Shown here one piece after another: positions 57,942 to 64,000 of a stretch of DNA of 64,000 nt. How positions within the stretch are numbered: the stretch's first letter is position 1; each line of letters begins with the position of its first letter. The stretch covers positions 3,026,640-3,090,639 of the forward strand of contig QAOA01002417.1 in the NCBI GenBank assembly GCA_003255065.1, read 5' to 3'. The position numbers were made by a program, and so were the translations under genes. Source of the stretch: Cercis canadensis (taxonomy: Eukaryota; Streptophyta; Magnoliopsida; Fabales; Fabaceae). The notes under the pieces are model-generated. The model did no database searches and had not been told where the DNA came from. It saw only the letters and a program-made list of their open reading frames with translations.

Positions 57942-57948
57942 TATATAT
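57942..57948 (+). promoter_or_regulatory. TATA box of lectin E
   Basis: TATATAT 47 bp before ATG 57989. Preceded by CCAAGTTGTGCTT, shared with lectin F (CCAAGTTGTACTT), which suggests a common core promoter for E and F. Confidence 0.5.
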
Positions 57949-57988
57949 TTCGAATATTTCCACGTCCTTTGTGCGCCACAACACAACC

Positions 57989-58855
57989 ATGGCTATCTCC
58001 AACTCAAAACCACACCTTGTTTCAGTTATCTTCATAGCTTTCTTCCTCTTGCTGCTTAACAAGGTGAAATCATCAGATTCACTTTCCTTCTCCTTCACCC
58101 AATTTGAAGCAGGTGTGAAGGACATAATCTTCCGAGGCGATGCCCATACATCTAGTGGGAGTATACAACTTACCAAGACTGATTCATATAGTAACCCACT
58201 CACGGACAGCGGAGGCCAAGCCTTATTTGCTGAACCAATGCACCTATGGGACAGCAAAACAGGCAGACTTGCAAGCTTTTACACGACCTTTTCCTTTGCC
58301 ATAAAAACACCTCCTAGTTCTGCTTTTGCTGATGGGATTACCTTCTTTATGGTACCAGTAGAATCTGACAAGCCCAGACAATACGGGGGTATGCTCACAC
58401 TTTTTAATGGTGATACTGCTATGACACCCTCCTTAAATAAAGTTTTTGCTGTGGAATTTGACACTTATCCCAATGGTTGGGATCCAAGTTTTCCACATAT
58501 AGGAGTTAATGTCAACAGTATTCAGTCCGTGGCAACGCTAAGATGGCAAGACAGTGATGTTGTGAGCAGGTCATTAGCTAATGTACAAATAACCTATAAC
58601 TCCAACTCCAAACTCTTATGTGTCCTCTTAAGCTACCCTAATAACAAAGCTAGTGGGGCTTATACTCTCTCATATGTCGTGGATTTGAAAACTGTTCTTC
58701 CAGAACGGGTCAAATTTGGTTTGTCTGGGTCCACAGGCAGCCATGCTGAAACACATGAAATTCTTTCCTGGGATTTTAGTTCAACCTTAGACTTGGAAAG
58801 CAACAGTGACAAGAAGATGGAGAACGTGTATTATGATACGTGTGCGACCATGTGA
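57989..58855 (+). CDS. Legume lectin E (with C-terminal extension)
   Basis: Single exon, 288 residues. Signal peptide MAISNSKPHLVSV... to NKVKS, then SLSFSFTQF, the DIIFRGDAHTSSGSIQLTKTD block shared with F, FADGITFFMVP (sugar-binding Asp kept), YGGMLTLFN, metal loop VEFDTYPNGWDP...PHIGVNVNS and a ConA-length loop D (STGSHAETHEILSW). After SSTL there are about 20 more residues, polar and Lys/Asp-rich, possibly a vacuolar sorting propeptide. One Cys in the core and one in the tail. Odd: the highly conserved LPEW reads LPER, which removes a core Trp and may affect folding. Start at 57989 by alignment; 34 upstream open codons overlap the TATA box and are not coding. Confidence 0.93.
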   Translation: MAISNSKPHLVSVIFIAFFLLLLNKVKSSDSLSFSFTQFEAGVKDIIFRGDAHTSSGSIQLTKTDSYSNPLTDSGGQALFAEPMHLWDSKTGRLASFYTTFSFAIKTPPSSAFADGITFFMVPVESDKPRQYGGMLTLFNGDTAMTPSLNKVFAVEFDTYPNGWDPSFPHIGVNVNSIQSVATLRWQDSDVVSRSLANVQITYNSNSKLLCVLLSYPNNKASGAYTLSYVVDLKTVLPERVKFGLSGSTGSHAETHEILSWDFSSTLDLESNSDKKMENVYYDTCATM

Positions 58856-60586
58856 CTTATGTGTTTCCTAGTACTTTCTGATTTCCCAATAGGGATGACA
58901 AGTCGTTCCATGATCCATATCTTTGTCTTAGTGTAGCTTAAATTAGGACCAACTAGGTCCCACTCAAGTGGTTAAGTGTGAAATGTTGGGGTAGATCCCA
59001 AGTTGAAATCATAGTCCAACTTTTCAGTGTAAGAAAAATAAATCTTGCTATGTGTAGGGCTTTGAGTAATTGTAAGAAGTTTTAAGTAATTTTAGGTTCA
59101 GATCAAACCTTTGTGCTAACGTGTCAAAAAATTGTAAGTATCTATGAACTTTATACGATATATTATTGTCATGATATATATCTTATTTTTATTGTTTCAT
59201 AATCTTTTTTATGATTGTCGACGTCATGTATTTAAATATGTATATGATTTCTTTAAATATATTGTTATGTACCGTGAATTTAATTATGTGCTTAATTACA
59301 TATTCCATAAATATAAAAATGTGGAAATTTTTTTATTTCTTAATTTAGATATTTAAATATATTACTTTTTTTTAAAAAAAAGATTTAAATTGAAATATTA
59401 TACTGTATATTTTGTGATGGAGTGTACGTAAGTGATAATGCTTTGAAGTGTATATTGTTAACGACATCACTACTATTACCTTAATGACATTTAACAACAT
59501 TTTAAATTGAAATATTCTACAGTATGTTTTGTGATGGAGTGTACGCAAGTGATAATGCTTTGAAGTTTATTGTTAACGACATTAATTATCTCCATTGATT
59601 CAAACACTAGAATGTGCATATCCGTATTATTATTATTTTAGTAATAAAAGGCACAGACATGGTCATAGTCCTCTTTATGTCCATCTAACCCACTCCAGAT
59701 ATGTGAACGATTTATTATATAAAAAAAGAAGCTAGAATTACTTATAAATTAATTATCTCTTAACGCGATAGCTGACTTTTTTTTCACGAGGTTGTATCGA
59801 AAATACGTTTAGGATAATATAAAAAGGCAACATGTTCTTTCCATGCAGAACGTTTTATTGATGATAGAGGCACATCTCTACATAAAAAACTTACCCTTAC
59901 TACATCCCTAATTAAAACTGATCCACAGTTTCTAAAGGAAACAATAGGCGTGTTTTCTAGTTTTCTTTTTCTTATTTGTCAATACTGTCATTTCATATAA
60001 GAGCAGTGGAGTGTGAATATATATTTTATAATTTATTCGTAACGAGATAATCCTTTAATTCAAAGATATATTCTTAGAATGTGTATGTATTATCTTACAG
60101 AATTTATAGTTGACTAGTATTAAAATTATTTTAAAATTTATAAATTTTGTATTTAAATTTAAAGTCGTAGTTAAAAATAACAAAAAAGAATTACATAAAT
60201 ATAGTCAATGGTCGTAGTCCCATTATCTACGTTTAGACCTAACTATGTGGATTTATTCTCAGTTTGGGCAAATTTCTCTATTTTATTTTCCTAGTTGTCC
60301 AATTGTGTTATTTACTTTTTTTAAAAGAAAATGATGAAGATGATAATTTTATCCAATATATTACATTTAATATTTATGATTGCAGTTTGTTTTATAATTT
60401 ATTAACTTATTCCAATTGGCTAAAATTATAAGGCAAGCAGTGATCATAAATAAATAAAATATTGGACAATAAGCTGAATTTTTTTTAAAAAATATATTTT
60501 ACTTCGCCGCCCCCAATAATTAGTCGTATTTCCAATGCGCCGTTTATTCTATATTACTTCCAAGTTGTACTTGTACGAGCAAACCC
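58856..60586. other. Intergenic between lectins E and F
   Basis: Around 58948-59035 are motifs (CAAGTGGTTAAGTGT, then AGTTGAAATCATAGTCC) like worn A and B boxes of a tRNA-derived SINE; weak. A direct repeat occupies 59385-59582 (listed). The rest is AT-rich with no gene. Confidence 0.5.
59385..59582. repeat. Direct repeat of about 82 bp
   Basis: 59385-59466 and 59502-59582 share TTAAATTGAAATATT, TTTTGTGATGGAGTGTACG and AAGTGATAATGCTTTGAAG with small differences, separated by 35 bp. Noncoding local duplication. Confidence 0.8.
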
Positions 60587-60593
60587 TATAAAT
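60587..60593 (+). promoter_or_regulatory. TATA box of lectin F
   Basis: TATAAAT 45 bp before ATG 60632, with CCAAGTTGTACTT upstream as in lectin E. Confidence 0.6.
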
Positions 60594-60631
60594 TGCAGCA
60601 GTCTCCCCGTCCTCTAATATGCACAACAACC

Positions 60632-61525
60632 ATGGTTATCTCCAACTCAAAGCCACACTTTTTTCCAACTCAGAGCTCGTTCTCTATTCTTCTAGTTATC
60701 TTTATAACGTTCTTCATCTTGCTGCCTAACAAGGTGAATTCATCTGATTCACTCTCCTTCACCTTCAGCAATTTCGGGTCAGATGTGAAGGATATAATCT
60801 TCCAAGGCGATGCCCATACATCTAGTGGGACTCTAGAACTTACCAAGACTGATGCAAATGGTAACCCAGTCCAGAGCAGTGGAGGCCGAGCCCCATTTGC
60901 TGCACCAGTGCACCTTTGGGAAGGCAGCACAAGCAGGGTGGCAAGCTTCTACACTTCCTTCTCCTTTGTTATAAAACCACCTCCTACAGGTCGTTCTGAT
61001 CAAGCTGATGGGCTTACCTTCTTTATTGCACCACCTGATTCCGTCATCCCCGACCATTCAAGTGGGGGCTACCTCACACTTGTTAATGCTGATACTGCTC
61101 CTTCCCTAAATCAAATTGTTGCTGTGGAATTTGACACTTACGTAAATGATTGGGATCCACCTTTTCCACATATTGGAATTGATGTCAACTCCATTCAGTC
61201 AACGGCGACTGTAAAATGGGAAGACAGTGATGTTTTGAGTGGATCAATAGCCAACGCACAAATAAGCTATGATAGCATCTCTAAAATTTTAACTGTGGTC
61301 TTAACTTATCCTAATGGTGGAGTTAGGGCAGATTATACTCTCTCACGTGTCATTGATTTGACGTCTATTCTTCCGGAATGGGTTAGGGTTGGTTTGTCTG
61401 CATCCACTGGAGGAGGGGTTGAAACACATAATGTTCTTTCTTGGCATTTCAGTTCAAATTTGCAGAGCAACGGAATTAGTGTTAAGAAGGAGAAGTCATA
61501 TAACATGACACATTCAGTGATCTGA
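60632..61525 (+). CDS. Legume lectin F (with C-terminal extension)
   Basis: Single exon, 297 residues, sister of lectin E. Signal peptide MVISNSKPHFFPT... to NKVNS, then SLSFTFSNF, the DIIFQGDAHTSSGTLELTKTD block, QADGLTFFIAP, SSGGYLTLVN, metal loop VEFDTYVNDWDP...PHIGIDVNS, and the normal LPEWVRVGLSASTGGGVETHNVLSW. All metal ligands and the sugar-binding Asp are present. After SSNL about 20 residues follow (rich in Lys/Ser/Asn, containing an NMT glycosylation sequon), comparable to the tail of E and possibly a sorting propeptide. Start at 60632 by alignment and by the CAACC-ATG context. Likely a functional lectin of the secretory pathway. Confidence 0.95.
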   Translation: MVISNSKPHFFPTQSSFSILLVIFITFFILLPNKVNSSDSLSFTFSNFGSDVKDIIFQGDAHTSSGTLELTKTDANGNPVQSSGGRAPFAAPVHLWEGSTSRVASFYTSFSFVIKPPPTGRSDQADGLTFFIAPPDSVIPDHSSGGYLTLVNADTAPSLNQIVAVEFDTYVNDWDPPFPHIGIDVNSIQSTATVKWEDSDVLSGSIANAQISYDSISKILTVVLTYPNGGVRADYTLSRVIDLTSILPEWVRVGLSASTGGGVETHNVLSWHFSSNLQSNGISVKKEKSYNMTHSVI

Positions 61526-63819
61526 ATATTGAATCCTTTTGCTTGCAATTTGGGGTTTCTCAATAAGGACGAGCCGTTCCATGACCTGTATATATTGGTA
61601 TTTGTATTTTTACCCTGTGTTTGAATGCTGTAACTATTCAAAAGCTTCTGTCTTGAAAGTGTTGTGAAAAAAGTTATTGTACAAGATCATTTGCAATAAG
61701 AATTTTTGTTCAGATTACAAATTATATTATTAGATATAATAAGGTCTGATAAACAATGTTTTAAATTAAGAAAGGGTAATAGTTAAGATTAAAGTACGTA
61801 GTCCATACTTTCTGAAATCCAAAGATTTCCCGAAATTCTTTTTCTAAAATTTCATGTATCAAATGCCACCTAAGTAATGCCACTTGAGGTCAGGTATAGT
61901 AATCTGTAGAGTTGCATATTTTGGGGTGCAGCTCACCTACCATTTCAATTTTCGCTAGTCACCTCCAATTCTGTGTCGATTAGTCGTAAGTGACGCATAG
62001 TTTTACAAATATCCAATGTTCAGACCATAACATTATAAATTGCAAAACAGTTAATTCTCTCAACAGCTTGATTTTGATACCAGTGCAAAGTTCTGTAAAG
62101 TCAAGTCACCTAATTCGAGTTAAAATAATTAATTCTATGCTAAAATATATAATTGGCGGTATAAGAAAAACCTATATATACAATTTATGTAAAATAGTAA
62201 AATATTTTGGTCTCAATTAAATTTAAAATTTATCAACTATTTAAGTGTTTGATTCATTATGGGTCATTCAATTTTTCAAGAACGTTACACTAGCACCAAA
62301 AGAAAGGACTATTTTAAGAACTCCTTGTGGATTAGTAATAATAACCTTGTCTAAGCTCCAATAATAACAACGTTCAGACTAAAAAAAATAAAATAAAGAA
62401 CTCCTGCAATAATGCTTGGACGGTGGCCCAGTAAAGAAATCAGTGCATCCAAAAAATATATGTGAAATAAAATTAGAAAGGAGAATCAGAGAATTTAAAA
62501 AACCATGATTATTACACACTATCTGAAATAAGTACAGAGCCATACAAAAAAAAAAAAAAAAANAAAAAAAGAATAAGTGCATCAGTGAAAATAAGATTGT
62601 TCTTGAAGAAAGCATAAATAATGTCAACTCTTAGAAAATATATCTACGGTGTAAAATAACGTTGCTGTTATGAGTATGCAACAGTTATTCCTCTTATTAT
62701 CTTGTCAACTGTATTTGCGTATGATGGAAGCTTGCTCTACGTAGTTCATGAACTTATTCACATGTGATAACTCAGTCATATTGTCGGAGTCGCATTGATT
62801 TTGTCTTACTCAGACTAAATATTTGCACATTTCGTTTCTAGTTTTGGGCAATTTATTTCATTTTATTTCCTCATTTATTTTCCCATTATAATCGTTATCA
62901 AAGAGTTGGTTCAATGCGTGCCATAACCTAACTGCTTTTATTATTTATATAAAGAATAGAGAATTATCATTTTTTCCATATTGTATTCAATTTTCCTCCA
63001 AATTTTCTTTATAATAGTTTATTAACTTATTTCTTCTTCTTTTTTTTTTTTCTTTTTATAAGAGTTTATTAACTTATTTCAGTTTGCCACTCTAATTATT
63101 TATATTCTTTCTGTCCAAAAAAAAAAAGACGTTATGTATCATAATATCTTATTCGACATTTTATTATATTTTTTGTACTTTCCCATGCATAGCATGTGCT
63201 TTCCTGCCAGTTAATTGAAAAATGTGTTTTAAATAATGTGGGAGTTTAAATATTGTCTCTGTCGATAATCATTTCAAAATTGAATTAGTTTAAATTGTAA
63301 TATAAAGCGAGTTTTAGACTTCTTACAAACTACTCAAATCTATAATCAATAAATCATTTTTAATGGCTCTAATAANAAAAAAAAAAAATCAGTTAAGCTG
63401 AAATTTTTTTTAAACAAAACCACTTAAAATTAGGTTTAGTGGCCCAAGAGAGTTGTAGAAAGCTTTTAGAAAATAGTTATATGTAAAATATTATTCCTCA
63501 TTTAAGCTGTGACTGGTGACATAAAATTTAGTGTCTCTGTAACTTAACCTAATTAAGAGTCTTGTAAATGGGGTAAAGCCAAGAAATTCTTTCTTGGTAA
63601 TTCAATTCAGTCTTGTGGAGAAACGCTTGGAAGGAGTAGAGTAAAGCCAATCTTGGAAACTAATTAAGTTGTTGTTCTTGGTCTTTAATTTGTTCTAATT
63701 GTATCATCATCATGTATGCTAAAAGGTTTTTGATATAAATAATTGAACATAATTTACCATTACTCTAAACTAGCTGTATCCAACCCATTGTTCTCTAAAG
63801 TATGACAACCATTTGAGAC
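61526..63819. other. Intergenic between lectin F and the next lectin unit
   Basis: AT-rich with A-runs carrying single Ns at 62563 and 63376 and a T-run near 63040. No gene, RNA gene or defined transposon seen. Confidence 0.5.
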
Positions 63820-64000
63820 AAACTGAAAAGTGATGTCCAAAAACATCTCGACAAACGTGTTTTGGACTACAATATAGAATTTATATTTCTCATGTAAAAT
63901 TTCCTTTGCTTTTATCAACCTACATTCTGCCAAACACACAATACGAGTTGCTTGCCTAGTTTTGGCAATTTATTCTATTCATTTCCATTGTCTTTCACAT
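63820..64000 (+). promoter_or_regulatory. Upstream block of a further lectin gene (gene itself beyond the window)
   Basis: GAGACAAACTGAAAAGTGATGTCCAAAAACATCTCGAC, TTTTGGAC, GTAAAATTTCCTT, GCCAAACACAC, GAGTTGCTTGCC and GGCAATTTATTCTATT occur in the same order as blocks at 55025-55235 (lectins C/D) and 50690-50880 (lectin B), where the ATG follows about 60-110 bp later. A seventh lectin gene is therefore expected to start shortly after base 64000 on the plus strand. Confidence 0.7.

Noticed and set aside
57887..57988. Longer N-terminus for lectin E
   Set aside because: The 34 extra codons cover the TATA box and leader; all paralogues start at the MAISNSK/MVISNSK position.
58948..59035. tRNA gene or SINE
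   Set aside because: Only loosely A-box- and B-box-like words; no cloverleaf can be drawn by eye and no borders were found, so it is mentioned only as weak.

Overview
This window is nuclear DNA from a flowering plant, almost certainly a papilionoid legume. The evidence is split genes with GT-AG introns, long AT-rich intergenic DNA, plant transposon remnants, and above all a tandem cluster of legume-lectin (L-type lectin) genes beside L-type lectin receptor kinases (LecRKs). The species cannot be fixed from sequence alone. Several genes were reconstructed exon by exon by eye, so the splice sites are predictions.

Layout. (1) 338-3288, minus: mitochondrial serine hydroxymethyltransferase, ten exons visible, with its 3' end beyond the left edge. 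(2) 8813-9139, plus: a small plant-specific basic protein with a YDPxSYxxNFD motif and a TATA box 77 bp before its ATG. (3) 13688-21514, minus: a complete seven-exon MIKC MADS-box gene of the AGL17/ANR1/AGL21 clade with a 4.1 kb first intron. (4) 21.7-28.3 kb: gene-poor DNA with Mutator-like miniature elements, one carrying a seven-unit array of perfect or near-perfect palindromes. (5) 28.4-29.4 kb: a decayed LecRK kinase pseudogene. (6) 29901-30596, minus: a SAWADEE-domain protein. (7) 33.7-45.4 kb: a LecRK tandem array in which every copy is broken differently: a lectin-domain scrap, a lectin-only protein, a copy with an intact kinase but a ruined lectin half, and a copy that lost its lectin domain and its catalytic Asp. 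(8) 45747-47076: a Pack-MULE carrying the first exon of a PIG-T (GPI transamidase subunit) gene. (9) 48.3-61.5 kb: five intact soluble legume-lectin genes and one truncated copy made by a 430-bp tandem duplication, all on the plus strand. A 1.5 kb solo LTR with a 5-bp target duplication sits between two of them. The window ends inside what looks like the promoter of yet another lectin gene.

How the genes relate. The soluble lectins are secretory-pathway carbohydrate-binding proteins of storage/defence type. They form two subfamilies: A-D, which end right after the last beta strand, and E-F, which carry about 20 extra C-terminal residues. The adjacent LecRKs share the lectin fold but have lost the sugar-binding Asp. 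The array is therefore a small laboratory of birth and death in which receptor and soluble lectins lie side by side. SHMT, the MADS-box gene and the SAWADEE gene are unrelated neighbours.

Assembly caution. There are six single-base Ns. Three are flanked by near-identical direct repeats (213/214, 368/368 and 243/243 bp) and three lie in poly-A, which points to contig joins rather than biology.
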